Part shown: one piece after another, positions 12,401-24,087 of the stretch
Numbering within the stretch: the first letter of the stretch is position 1
How the letters are laid out: every line of letters starts with the position of its first letter
Assembly: GCF_049243985.1 (NCBI RefSeq)
Contig: NC_135376.1
Coordinates: forward strand, 43,567,001 to 43,631,000
From: Paroedura picta
Taxonomy: Eukaryota > Chordata > Lepidosauria > Squamata > Gekkonidae
Direction: 5' to 3'
DNA: 64,000 bases
Program-made: the position numbers and the translations under genes
The notes under the pieces: generated by a model
The model's input: the letters and a program-made list of their open reading frames with translations, nothing else
What the model was told of the DNA's origin: nothing
The model's database searches: none

Positions 12401-14726
12401 TCCAAATGTCCAATAACCAATTAAACAAAGCCTCAATGCTCATTCTCGTTCCCTATCTACAGGAACTATGCAAAATGCAATTCTACTCAATTTTCATGCT
12501 ATAGAATTAGCAAAAGTTACCCTCTCTGCAACAAGTAGAGCACTGTTCTGGTCAGGGAAGAGAAACAGTGGATCCAAACATATTAACTGATGCTACCGTA
12601 TTATATAACAGCTGATCCTATCAAAGGGAAGATTGGGTAGATCTGCAACTGCAACATGACACACTTATTTTGTTTGCCTAGCCACATTCTTAACATATTG
12701 TGTGAGCAATCTGCCAAGAACTTCTACCATACTTCAATTCTAAAGCATGGGCTGTTCATAAAAATAGGATTCAGTCCTGCATTGAAAGAAACTCAAAATT
12801 CCAAGGCCAAAATTAAGCAAAATGTATAAGGAATGTTGCTCTCATTGGGATATTTTACTCTGAAGTAAGTTGTTGGAGAAAGCTGAAGGGTAAGAGAGTA
12901 GTACAGGGAGGGGGAAAAAGACAGCCAGAGACATTTTCAAAATCCTCAGTTCTACAACAGATTTTATGAAACACGCAAACATTGCACAAGACAAACCAGC
13001 CTAGCTATCAGCATGCTACTGGATGTTCAAAGAACCCTAGATGCAGAAATAAGAAATGCAACCTGCAGATCCTCCTGTGGGATTCAGTGGTACAGAATTT
13101 GTCCCAAGCTATCTCCATATTTCAGGCACTCATGTTGGAAAACCCCCTACCTTGAGACTCTGTAGAGCCACTGCCTGTCTAAAGAGACAGTACTGGCTTT
13201 GACAGACAAAAGGATTGAATCAATATAAGGAGATTCCACATGTTCATATCCATAGTTCAGATCTAGCTTATCCAAAGATATATGTTGAATTGGTTTTCAT
13301 ATCTTAAATTCAGCAGCTACATTTTGCAAAGGATTCAAGCTCTGCATAGATTTCTCTGCAGTATTTTTTAATGAGATTTGATCAATGCACAAAAGTCACA
13401 ACATGCCATGGGAGTGAGAAGCAAAAGGGTGCCCCTCATTCTGACAAGGGGAGAATGCCCACCTGTTGCAGATGCTGCAGTGGTGGGTCCTGGCAGGCTT
13501 TGGGGCGATACATTTCCTGCAGATGGAGACAGCAGCGATGTCACTCTTCGACTGCTAGAGGAAGGAAACAGCAGTGGCTCTTCAGCACTCTGGGGCAAGG
13601 ATGCTGCCACCTCATGCTAACTCAGAACAAGCTGGAGTCAAGAACTCTTGGGCCCAGGCCTTCCAGAGCCCCACATAAGGTCAGCTCTAGGCCAGCCTTT
13701 GCCTTCTGCTGTTGTGCAAGGCATGAAATGATGGGAAATTCCACCAAGCAGCTCTGCTTCAGATACCAGCACAAAAATACCTCCTCTGAGACATCAAAAC
13801 CCTGCACCCACTGCTGAATGAAGAAGTATTAAGACCTCTGCCCTACCTGTGGAGGGTACCCAGGCTGAGTAGTGATGGCCATGTAGTAGTGGAAGACAAT
13901 CATCACGAGGTTCCAGTGACCATAGATGAAGTGCCAGAAGACCCAGGGAAGAGGGTAGGTCCGCAGAATGAGTGGCAAGAGGCAGACATACACGATACAT
14001 ACCACTGAGCTGGTCAGAATGATCACCAGTGCAACAAACACCTGTTGGACAGACCAGGCAAAGGACTGAGTCACTAGCACAGTGCTGCGGGACAAAATCT
14101 CTTGCTTGGACTTCCTTTAGCCCCAAGAATGCAAAAACTCTGGGGAGCAAACAAAGGATAATGTGAACCAACCCCATCTCTTCCCATATCTGGCTTGGTG
14201 AGAAGGGTTGTAGCTCAGTGGAAAAAGCATCTTCTTTATATACAGAAGGACCCAGAATTCAGTCCAGAGAACCATAAGAATCAGGAAGTGGGTGATGGGA
14301 AAAATGTGATTGAGATCCTGGAAAGCTGCTGCCAGTCAAAAATAAACAATGCTGGACTTGGTAGTCTAGGGCAGCTTCATGTGTTTGAAAGAGCTACTCA
14401 AAAGGGCTGGGGGCAGCATCTCTAACAGTCAAAGCCAAAATTGTCCCCCATGGACTTTAGGCCCCACTCCCCTTCCTAAGGGTACTTACCACTCCAAACC
14501 AACGGGTAATGTGATCCACCAGCCAGTAGACAGGCTCAAAGAGAGCATCAAGGGCAGTGTCACTGTCAGTGAAGGAGTTGTACAGCAGAGAGCGCAGGCA
14601 CAGACGTCCATAGAGCCACAGCTGCCACACCTTCTGGGTTGGCCAGAACCGGTGGCGCTGACCTATCCGCAGGCACCTCAGTAAGAGGCGCATGACAGCA
14701 GAGAATATCCACCGGCGAGTCCTCAT
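9466..14726 (-). CDS. ZDHHC16: ZDHHC16, DHHC-type palmitoyltransferase
   Basis: This is a membrane protein S-acyltransferase of the ER/Golgi system. Minus-strand exons in order: 14726-14490, 14041-13847, 13551-13463, 11942-11914, 11300-11167, 11010-10963, 10597-10512, 10368-10245, 9970-9900 and 9565-9466, giving 370 aa (human 377). The start is fixed by an in-frame TAA three codons upstream, and the coding exon has a 16-base leader (acceptor before 14742). Domains: TM1 and TM2 in residues about 80-135, cysteine-rich domain from ICRKC to DHHC at 180-183 and LNNCVGHFNHRYF, TM3 about 200-220, TM4 about 265-290, then the TSIE motif. Residues 229-244 (KMKLLAKERLQVTANQ) form a 48-nt in-frame cassette exon. 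The tail after FLG is uncertain. A weaker donor after 9916 would join a different frame and stop at 9525-9527 (345 aa). It shares a promoter region with EXOSC1. Confidence 0.95.
11475..11572 (+). repeat. tRNA-derived SINE tail
   Basis: 'ttgttgtggtgaggataaaa'-like text (here 'gttggttgtggtgaggataa') is followed by 'aggagagaa' and an AT-rich end 'gggagtataaatat'. It resembles the 3' halves of the copies at 43690 and 52219 and is truncated at its 5' side. Confidence 0.5.
13116..13255 (+). repeat. tRNA-derived SINE, 3' part
   Basis: 'ccttgagactctgtagagcc', 'actgcctgtctaaagagaca' and 'gtactggctttgacagac' match the body, and 'ttccacatgttcatat' the tail, of the same family as 14203-14388. It lies in a ZDHHC16 intron. 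Confidence 0.6.
14203..14388 (+). repeat. tRNA-derived SINE, near full length
   Basis: The element opens 'gaagggttgtagctcagtgg' with a recognisable B-box-like 'cccagaattcagtcc', carries 'gctgctgccagtcaaaaata' and ends 'gcagcttcatgtgttt'. It sits in the ZDHHC16 intron just beyond the first coding exon. Confidence 0.7.
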
Positions 14727-14742
14727 TCCTGCCACTTAAATC

Positions 14743-17099
14743 CTGGGGAAGGAGGGAGGCAGCTGCATCAACTGCATCCTCTTTGACATTTCAAGAGTGT
14801 GAACAAAGGCTTGAAGCCTGGCACTCAGGAGCCTGTACCGGACTTAATTCCACGGCATTGTAACAATTAAAAGCCACCTGGTGCTGAAGGGACAAAGAAC
14901 AGTCACTGCCAATCCAGAAAAGTGTTTTAGGTGTGACTTTGCTAAAATTTATATCTACACTCCACCACCACCAGAATGGTAGTTCTAACCTTGCGTGGCC
15001 ATATACACTTTTAATTTTAAGAGGCAGCATGTTGACCAGATGCTATGTTGCAAAGGGGCATATTTAGTGTAAGTTCTGGGATCCTTCCCCAAATATTTTT
15101 GGATTGGATCCTCTAGAGCTTTTCTGCTCATTGTACAGTCCAAGGAGACTTGGACTTACTGAAAACTCTTCTACAATGGTGGGAAAATGTCACCATTAAT
15201 GGAAAGCATTCTGTCGACTCCAACTTGTATTAACTAAAGACAATCACGATAAAGACAAAATGACACTGAAGCACTAAAGACCTGTTAACAATCCCCAGAG
15301 GGGGGGGGGGGAGAGGGAGAAGAGGTAAATGAAAGTCAGTGATAAAATTTAACCCAGAACTCTTAATGTGTTACAGAGCTGGGCACTAGTAGGATTCACA
15401 AATCACGTGGGGATAGGCCTGAATCCTTCTTCCCATCCCTTCCTGTTCATTTTCATCATTGTTGAATATCTGGGTTGAGAAACATTCCAAGCACGGAGGT
15501 TACAAACAGCTGTTAATATTCGCTAAACCAAGTCATGGGGGAGGGGCAGACACAACCTACCCCCTTTGGCTTCTTTTCTTAAAATGTGGCAATTATCCCA
15601 TTTAAACCAGACTGATGTACCTGACACCACCAAAAAATCTCAAATAAGAAGCCAGAGGGGCTGAAAGAATTATAGAGCTTACCTGCTTGCATGGTGTTGA
15701 GCTGCAACTAATGTAAGAGCAAAAAGGAACCTGAGCTAGGCCAGCTCTGGAGAAAGCTGATCTTGGCCAATTAATATTAACCAACAGTGGTGATCTTGTG
15801 AATCTAGGGGTGGTGGCCTTAGGCAACCCAAGGGGTGGCAGGCAGGAACAGCACAATGGCACCAAGAATGGCAAGATGGAATGGAGCACCTCACAAGAGT
15901 AGGTTAGAAGGTATCAGCCCAGCACCAAACACAATTTCCAGACTTCACTCAGCCTTACTGGGACAACAGCCTTCTCCCTGCCCCCACATCCGCCCAAACC
16001 ATCTTGATTTACATTAAAAGAGGCATTCTGAAACTGCTCCAGCCAGGCGTAAACATATTCTTGTGCTATCAAAAGGGAGCAGACTCTCTCTTATTAGTCT
16101 CTAATCTCATCTGTTCTCAGGATGGGATAACAAACTCAGCACAGCTTGTCATTTGTGGAGATGCCTCCATGCTTGGGTGGAGATGATGGAGCTAACAACG
16201 TCGCTTTTAATTACTTCTTTTCAAAACCAGGAAAGTGTCTGCCATTAATCAACAACCCTGACATTTTTATTGCCCCAATGTTTTTGTGAACAATGACTGA
16301 ACCTGAAGTATTTATTTGCTTTTCTAGCAAAGAATTATTATACTGCATGTTTTGGATGTTATGATGCCATTTACTAATTTGCTATTAATTTACTTTCTCC
16401 TTATATCTACACTCCCTGTTCCAAAAATCATGCATTGAATAAATCTTTGTCTTAAAGGTGCTATTGGACTCAAATTTTGTTATTCTCTCATCTGAAACCT
16501 CGTAGTACTGTTTGGTTCATCTGAAGGACATATAATCCAAAAGAAGAGAAAGAGATTTTGCAGGCCAGGTTTTTGTATGGGCAGTATACTAGTCACTGTT
16601 CCCCAAATCCCCCCATAAAACAGGGGAATTTCTTATATTAACACACCTAATGATGCAGTCACTAAGCTTTCTTACAGTTAAGCATCCTGAAGCACAGTTT
16701 CAGGGCTCCAGGCTCACATAAGGAGAGATGCTGAGTGTTCAATTCCATTAGCCTGTTCATACAGAGATTACAGTACATAATAATATACACATGCAGGCAT
16801 TGTTGCTGAAAGCTGCCAAATCACCCAGCCTGTTCTTGCCAGCTGGACAGAGTTGGCACAATTCCTAGGAACAGATTAAGGGCGAGCTTTTTAAAAACCA
16901 GCATCTCCCTTCTAGCAGATGGCCACACTGGAAATCTTCACTGGGAGAAGAACCTCCATAACTGAGATGCCCCTCAGACCCGCGTGGGTGAAAATCAGGA
17001 TACACTCCGTAGCGGGAGGCGTCCCTGAGGGACATCTTAGTCACAGCCTTCTCAGCCCGTGTTGTAATTAATTCCACTCTGGTGTGAAGCCCCAGCTTC
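14743..17099. other. ZDHHC16 first intron, no coding feature seen
   Basis: The stretch runs from the first coding exon back to the CpG island. It holds a run of G at 15301-15310 and, near 16452-16485, one arm of the foldback family seen at 60830-60961 ('cttaaaggtgctattggact'). The non-coding first exon must lie to the right, in the CpG-rich region, but I cannot place it. Confidence 0.55.
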
Positions 17100-17869
17100 T
17101 ATTCCGTGGGCATGACAACCCGGATAACGGCTAGTGTGAGTGCGGATTCGGGGCGGGGGAGGGAAACCTTCCATATCCTCCTCCCTCTCCTTTGTAGGGG
17201 GAGGCTTGAGACCAGTCTCGAAGCCCAGAAGGTTTACATTCCAAGGCGGTCCATTGAAACGCGCACGCGGAGGGACCAGGCGCATAACAGCAGGGGAAGA
17301 AGCCAGGCAACTTCTGCGGGAACCGAGGGGACCGACCTCCAGCACGCCACTCGACAGCATGCACAGGAGGAGAGAGGACAGGGTCTCTGAGCACTAAGAG
17401 GCTGTGCGCCTAAGAGCCATGGAGAAAGGGAATAGCCGGCAGGGGGAAAGGACGCTCTCCTCCAAGGCACGCCGGGCTGAAAGGCCACTTACCCCGGCAT
17501 GCGCCGCAGGGACTCAACGTGAGGAGGACCCGTTTCCCACCCGACGCCTCCATCCTCTGGAACGAAACAAGCCGCTCTCCAGTCACCGCATCCACCCAGA
17601 CATCTCTCGCCCCGGTCCCTCTTATCCGAACCTTATCGCGCATGCACACCCCGGAACGGAACTACGATTCCCATCAGGCATCGCGCCGTGCCGTCATACT
17701 TCCCTCCATCCGCTCGCCCAATCCCGCAGAAAAGAGCGTTTAGGGAGAGTCACGTGGCAGCAGGACTAGCGAATGCCGCGGCTGCTTCCCGTTGCTCCGA
17801 GTAGTGGGCGGGCGCGTCGAGGAGGAAGCGGGCGCTGCAGCCGCTGGTTCTGGCTTCCCTCGCGGCAGC
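17100..17869. promoter_or_regulatory. CpG-rich divergent promoter of ZDHHC16 and EXOSC1
   Basis: CpG density is high from about 17100 to 18150, between the 5' ends of two divergent genes. Visible motifs are an NRF1-like GCGCATGC at 17638-17645, a ZNF143/THAP11-type site beginning ACTACGATTCCCA at 17661 and running to about 17685, a CCAAT box at 17718-17722 and a CACGTG E-box at 17751-17756. There is no TATA box. This is typical of bidirectional housekeeping promoters. The motif calls are by eye. Confidence 0.75.
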
Positions 17870-20800
17870 ATGGTTCCGGCGCGGCACTGCGTCCCTGGTG
17901 GGTGAAGGGCGGCAAAGGGGTCGGGGGTTGCAGTGCGGAGGGAGCCTGAGCGGGGAGTCGAACTTCCCTCAGGGGCTTCTGCTGGGGCGGGCGCAGCTTT
18001 AGGCGCGTAGTGAGCGGAGAGATCCGTCGGCCGTCGGCGCGAAGTACTTGAGGGCGGGGGTGAAACAGCGGGAAAAGGGGTTGCTGAAGGGGGCGGATGG
18101 AGCCGGTGGCCGTGGGGAGGCGGCAGCATGGCAGCCAGTGAAGAGGGGCAAGTGCGGGCCTGCATGGCTGTCAGAGGCATGAGAGACGGTACAAGAGAAG
18201 GTATCCGAAAAAGGACTAAAAAGAGCTGTACGCCTTTTAGGCTCGGTCTCGATTCCTGAGAGTAATTAGGGGCCTGGGTGAAAAAAAAAACAGATGAAGG
18301 GCCCAGCGATGACGCTTCTGTGGATTCTGGCAGGGGGGAACTGTAATGCACTTTGCCGTTGTTGTTTCTCCTTTTATTCATAATTCCGGAGGGTTTTAGT
18401 AGGAGGGTACAATAAATATCAGATCTAAGTTAACAACTATTTAACAGAGCCGATTAACAACTGTAAGTGGTTGGATATATGAGATGTTAGCACTTACAGA
18501 TAGCCTGGAATCCAAGCTACCTGTTCACTGGGTGTGAAAATATAATGCAGTCTTGAATTTTGGAATAAATTCTAATTCAGCACTTTGGCCTTAGATCCTC
18601 CCTGTTAAATTATTTTGAAGGAGAACAGTAACCTTTAGATTAGCCACAATATGTCTTGGAAGGTTAATATGTGCCCCCCACTCATTTCTGGGCTTTTTAA
18701 AGAAAGTTAGATTGTATCTGTTAATTGATTAACATAGGAATTGACTTATTTGTCCTGTATAGAGAGTAGGACATTGTTGACATCTGACCGCATGTATTCA
18801 GTTGAAGGATGCACCCAGAGTGGTATAGTTAATGTTATTAGCATGGCTGTAATATTACTTGAGAATACGTGGGGGCCAAACCGACATCTAGATTTGTTGC
18901 TGGGCTTGGTTCCTATGTCTTATGTTTGTTCAGCAGTCCGTAGTTCTTGATGAGAAGCTGTTTTAGCAAGAAAAGGTCTGCCGTCCCAATGAGAGAATAG
19001 CATTCATAATTCAGGATTTATGTTGTGAGCTGTGTAGGTGACAATCATTGATGCTCCATTATGCCTCCTTTGAGCATATAGTGAAGCAGGCTAGTTCTGG
19101 GAACTGTCTGGCTTCGCTGATCTGCTTTTTTATTTTATGGGTATTGTAAATGCCTGTTGTAAGTCCCTGTCTGAAGTATTGGAGCAAATGAGACTGTAAT
19201 GTAGCCCTACACCACTACAGGGAGGGTCAGTACCTTTGGTATTTTCCTAGTAACAAGAAACATTCCCCACTTCCAAAGGGTTTTTTTTGCAGTGTGTGTG
19301 TGTGTGTGAGAAATAGCATTTTACAAACATCTTCATCTGATGCATCTGAACATGAAGAAAAATGCAATAGGATTCCTAGATTTGGGACAGTTAGGCTGGT
19401 CCTGCTTCCACTATGGCAACACCCTCACCTGTTTCATTTACTGTGAACTCAAAAATAGTTTATGAAACTTTGCAAACTGGATAAACACCCTAGAGACCAG
19501 ACTTCACAATGCTGCTTTTGTTTCCTTCAACAAAGATAGACTGTGTGCCCAGGCCATTCCAGATAGCATCACTGGCAGACAGACTTGGAGTTCCAGCACT
19601 GACTTCACCTTTATATTCCGTTCTTCAGGAGAGAGACTCTGCAGCTTAGAGGAAGGAACCCCAGGCAGTGGAACCTACACTCGTCATGGCTCTATATTTG
19701 CCTCTCTGGCAGGTTGTTTCATGAAGAAAAGTGATAATGGCATGGTAAAAATGAAACCAATTGGTAGCAGTTGTGTTGCAAGTGTTGCATGTTTTTATGT
19801 GGGACAAGAATCAGTATGTGGTCTTCTGGAAATCCAGAGATCAGAGACAAAGTTGGCTTATTGTGCCAACAAAGAGCTTGATGCAATGCAACCAGGAGTT
19901 GACAGACCAGTTTTTTGTGCTTTTCTACAGCTGCCAGTGGTCTCTGTAACAAGAGATGCAGATTCTCAACTTCTACCTGATGTGGGGGCCACAGTAACAT
20001 GCAAGGTAATTCTGGCAGATCTTGCTAAACAAGATATAAAGAATATAAAATCTTGAGTGCTGCAAACCTTATTGTTGTGTATGGGCAATGTTGTTTCATT
20101 TGGTGTATTGTAATCATAGACTGGGTTTCAGACTGTTTCCATGAGCCCTGCGTTTCTTTTCCATCAGGCTCAACAGGTCCTGGTGGGCATCTGTCCTTGG
20201 CAGAAGGAAGAGGGTGCAAAAAAAAAAAAAAGTGGGGAAAAGTCTGGATTTGCTTAACCTGAAAGTCATAATGAATGGCCTTTCTTTCTTACCTTTCTTC
20301 TCAGGTTTGCAGCATTAACTCGCGTTTTGCAAAGGTCCACATCTTGTATGTTAGCTCTACACCACTGAAGTCCCCATTCCGTGGAACAATACGGTGGGTA
20401 GAGACTTTGACCAGGCGAGATTAGACCTCTATCCATTATAAATACCATGTTTTATTCTCACCATTTGCTTTTCGAGTGCTGATGAACATTAAGAAATGAG
20501 TGATTTTTTACTTTGGATGCCTATAAGCAGTTCATAGTTTACTTTAGGATTCCCTAGTATTGCTGAATCTGTAGGCATTTTTAACATTTTGAAAAACAAG
20601 TCCCAGCAAAAAATGGCTGCTTTGAAGTCTCGAGCCAATGACAAAATGTTCAGAGGGTCTAATCTAAGCATCCTACTATGATGGAAATATACCAAAGTGA
20701 TGCTTCCAGGACTCTTCTATCACATTTTCTGCTCCACTGAGTTGGGGGAAAGCCAGAATTGGTGCTTTGTTCTGGGAAAGAAAGAACTGGGTGTCCAGAA

Positions 20801-22121
20801 ACACATAAGTGGGCAGGTTGTTGTCAATACACACCAAATTGGGGATCATTTGTTTACTTGTTCCACAACAAGTTTAACTATTAAGTTAGCTAGCCTTTCC
20901 TTCTAAAGTAAGCTAATCACATTGCAATCAGTTCACTTAGAGTTGGACAGCCAGCAGAAAAGGGGATGGCAAGACTAAGGTCTCAATGTCTCCCTTTACA
21001 GGAGAGAAGATATCCGAGCTACAGAGAAAGACAAGGTCAGTGGAATAAACATCTCAATTACAGCACATGAAGAGCTCACTAATGCAAACAGAGCCAAGAG
21101 CATTTCTTTCTAACACTAATACACATTTTATTAATTTAGTAGAACATCTATCATCTGACTCACACTTTCCCCCAAATTATTTTTGAAGTTTGGATCATTT
21201 AGTGAAAATCCAAAACCATAAGGAATAAAAAGCAGTTCAACAGTGCTTTTCTTAGAGTCTTAGCACAGATCTCTTGAATTTCTTTGACATTTTTCTTCAT
21301 GCATAGTGCAGGCTTGCTTCCATGTACTTTCTCTGTAATATAACCCCCTTGGACTGGTTCTACAGCTTTGTTTACCTTCTGTCTTTCTTTCCCACCCAAT
21401 GGCAGGTAGAGGTTTATAAGAGTTTCCGCCCAGGAGACATTGTTTTGGCCAAAGTTGTATCCTTTCCCATTGTTTCTTTGATGCCCTGCTTAGAAATCTT
21501 TGACACTGAGCCAATTTTAAAGTCTCCAAGCAGTTTTCTTTAACCGGCCCTGTGGGGCTAGATCTCGTTGGGGGATGCACAATCCAACTATTTGCTGACA
21601 ACAGCCGAAAATGAGCTGGGTGTAGTGGTGGCTCATAGTGAAGCAGGTAAGAAGTTTCATTCGGCCCAGATTGAAATGTATTGTGCTTGTTGATGTCTTC
21701 CAGGCCAGAAACCTTTGAACCTATGGCTAAGTAGATAGCACTGCCTGCTGGTATTAACGTGACTATCAGCATTGGTGGGGAAAATAGAATATAGAGTAAG
21801 TACCAGGAAGGGGGATCCTCGTATGAGATACGTGTAGTGTTTTGAGAGCTTTGCAGAAGCAGAGCAACTAAATCTCCCCCAAAAGTAGCATGTGTTGCAG
21901 CAGGAATTGGTCACAGGGTATTTTCATTGTTAGAGCGCTCTTGCTTTTGCAGGAGATATATGTATCCAAAACATGATAAGCTAGATCATCAATGACTTTT
22001 TGTTTTGGTCTCAGGGGTACGGATGGTGCCAATCAGTTGGTGTGAAATGCAGTGTCCCTGTACACATGCCAAGGAACTGCGCAAGGTAGCACGGGTGCAG
22101 CCTCAGTTTCTGCAGACCTAA
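17870..22121 (+). CDS. EXOSC1: EXOSC1 (Csl4), RNA exosome cap subunit
   Basis: EXOSC1 is one of the three S1/KH cap proteins that sit on the RNase PH-like ring of the exosome and take part in 3'-5' RNA processing and decay in nucleus and cytoplasm. Exons are 17870-17897, 19629-19744, 19931-20005, 20305-20393, 21002-21035, 21406-21456, 21562-21646 and 22015-22121. Phases close to give 194 aa (human 195). The N-terminal domain carries the conserved IPGERLC-like segment (here VPGERLCSLEEG). The S1 domain spans GATVTCKV to about LAKVISLGDAQSNYLLTTAE, and the C-terminal zinc-ribbon-like part reads SWCEMQCPC. The protein ends RVQPQFLQT then TAA. The first exon is only 28 coding bases, inside the CpG island, with 'gcagcATGG' as start context. 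The acceptor at 21561 has a poor pyrimidine tract but the frame requires it. Confidence 0.97.
17898..19628 (+). other. EXOSC1: EXOSC1 intron 1
   Basis: The CpG-rich region continues to about 18150. After that I see only unassigned AT-rich intron with a (GT)n run at 19292-19308. The long minus-strand open frame over 17740-18381 is low-complexity Pro/Ser/Ala and is not supported as a gene. Confidence 0.6.
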
Positions 22122-22365
22122 TCGGTACATACCCCATCGGTACACCAGGCACTGAAAAGACTTAACTCAGGGTAGAGAGAGAGACAAAGGGTACTGGAAA
22201 GGAAATTGTTCTTTGACTTACTGCTAAGTGTCCAAGACAGAAATGAAATATCCACATACACTTCTGCCTCTGGAATGGCCTGAGAGAATAAGGACCTCAA
22301 CTTCGCCTGTCTCCTTCATTTAATGTCCTAATTGAACTATTTTATAAGCTCTACACCAATAAGCC

Positions 22366-22371
22366 AATAAA
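22366..22371 (+). other. EXOSC1: EXOSC1 poly(A) signal
   Basis: AATAAA occurs 245 bases after the stop codon, preceded by ordinary 3' UTR sequence. Confidence 0.75.
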
Positions 22372-22679
22372 CTCTTTCTTATAGTGTCTGTATTTTCATG
22401 GCTCAATTTTTTGGTTCCTTGTAATTCCTGGAGCCATGGCAATGTAAATGGATGTGGTTGCTTACATTTTTTCTTCCTTTAACTGTGTTTCATATCAGGA
22501 GATACGAAGATCTTCTCTCCAGAGGAAGCTGAACTCAGTACACCAACCTTTAAACTTGTGTTATAATGTTCAAAACCTTGGCTGTAGTTTCCAGTTTCCT
22601 ACTGCAGTAGTGCTTGGAGTAGAACAGTACTGATGGACTATTTGCATAGCCTATTTTCCAAAGGTTTGATGTTCTAGAT

Positions 22680-22990
22680 CAGTGGTCCCCAACCTTTTTT
22701 TCACTGGGGACCGGTCAATGCTTGACAATTTTACTGAGACCCGGGGGGGGGGGTAGTCTTTTGCCGAGGGACGTTGCCGCTGCCCCGCTGGGGGCGCTGT
22801 CAGCAGCAGCAGTGCAGTGCCATGCCAAGGGGAAGCCCCAGCCATGGCGGCTGCTGGAGAGCACCAAAAGTGAGCTGGCGGCAGAGTGGCAGGGCAGCCC
22901 CCGAGGCAGCAGCTCAGGGGGAGGACGAGGAGGAGCCGTGGCCCGTTACCATCTGATCCACGTACTGGTCCCTGGAAGCTTTGAAATGGG
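22680..22990 (+). mobile_element. hAT-like non-autonomous element, right end unresolved
   Basis: The left end is 'cagtggtccccaacctttt', the terminal repeat also found at 23613, followed by 'cactggggaccggt'. The body is GC-rich with a G run. I find no matching right end, so the 3' limit is approximate and the copy may be truncated. Confidence 0.55.
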
Positions 22991-23065
22991 TATCTGTGGA
23001 CTCTTCTAGGAACTTGATTCGCAATCATAACAGGAGAATTTATTGTCTGTACTACCTTCAATCAC

Positions 23066-23248
23066 ATAAGAAGAGCCCCACTGGATCTGACCAGTGGTCA
23101 TCTAGTTCAGTATCCTGACTCATACAGTAGCCAAACAGTTCCTCTGGCAGTCCAACAAGGCATAGAGGCCAGGAACTTCACCTGATGTTGCCTTCCAGCA
23201 TTGGGAGTCAGAAGCTGACTTTCTTTGAACATGGAAGTTCTCTATACC
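23066..23248 (+). repeat. Unclassified interspersed repeat
   Basis: 'agagccccactggatctgac', 'cagttcctctggcagtccaa' and 'cctgatgttgccttccagca' belong to a common reptile repeat I recognise but cannot classify. A decayed relative is at about 30968-31105. Confidence 0.5.
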
Positions 23249-23612
23249 ATCTCTGCAGGGCATCTATACTAAGGTGAAGATTCTATTCAGAAGGCCTTTG
23301 AACTGGTCAAATATAGAATGCTGTTAGTGGCTCTATTTTAAAATTAATATAATTTTAAGTGTATGTTCTTCCTCCCAGTAGTGTTGTCTGACATATTTCT
23401 TAAAGGACTCATAACTAGTTGGCTACTATGCTGGTCGGAGAGGAAAGACCATTTCTGCACTGAGGGGTAAAACGTGTCGCCTCCTGCTTGCAAACGCAGG
23501 ATGGTAAACCTCAGGTATGCAGTCCTCCTCACAGGAGGCTATAAGGGAAAACACCCCCCTCTTTCTTTCAATTACAGCAAACCAGCAATCACAGCACAGC
23601 AGTTCTCTTGTG

Positions 23613-24087
23613 CAGTGGTCCCCAACCCACGGGCTGCGGAGGCCTCGGCACCGGGCCGCGGCTCCCTCTTCCCACCCCCCAAAGCGAGAAGCTCGCCAGG
23701 CCACGAGCAAATCAGCCGCTGAAGCGGCCGATTAGCTTGCGGCCCGGCAAGCTTCTTGTTTCGGGAGGGGGGGAAGAGAAGCTTGCGGGGCCTCCAGCTA
23801 ATCGGCCGCTTTGGCAGTCAATTTGCTTGCGGCCCGGAGGGGCGGAGAGAGGGAGCTGCGGCCGCTGGCATGGCAACAGCGCAAACGTGCATGCGTGGAC
23901 TGCTGCGCATGCGCCCAGCAGGGGCGCAAACGCGCATGCGCAGAAATGCTGCGCGTGTGCAGAAGCGCACACGCCGGGCGCAAACACGCACGCGTGGCAA
24001 GTCCGTATATGCGCAGGGCCACAGGCCGCCCTCCACCCCCCACTCCGGCGCAGCGGTCTGTAGCAATCGGAAGGTTGCAGACCACTG
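23613..24087 (+). mobile_element. hAT-type non-autonomous element (475 bp) with perfect 8-bp TSD
   Basis: The element begins CAGTGGTCCCCAACC and ends GGTTGCAGACCACTG, so its terminal inverted repeats match at 13 of 15 positions. It is flanked by exact 8-bp copies of CTCTTGTG at 23605-23612 and 24088-24095. An 8-bp duplication is the mark of hAT transposition. The interior is very CpG-rich with imperfect repeats built on 'gcgcaaacgcgcatgcgc'. It encodes no transposase, so it must have been moved in trans. Confidence 0.9.

Noticed and set aside
15301-15310. G run in ZDHHC16 intron 1 as a G-quadruplex
   Set aside because: A single homopolymer run without further spaced G tracts close by. Similar runs at 45225 and 57150 are equally isolated.
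17740-18381. 213-codon minus-strand open frame
   Set aside because: It is antisense to EXOSC1 exon 1 and its CpG island. The composition is Pro/Ser/Ala low complexity with no domain, as expected of GC-rich chance frames.
21260-21772. 170-codon minus-strand frame
   Set aside because: It is antisense across EXOSC1 exons 6 and 7, without homology or splice logic.
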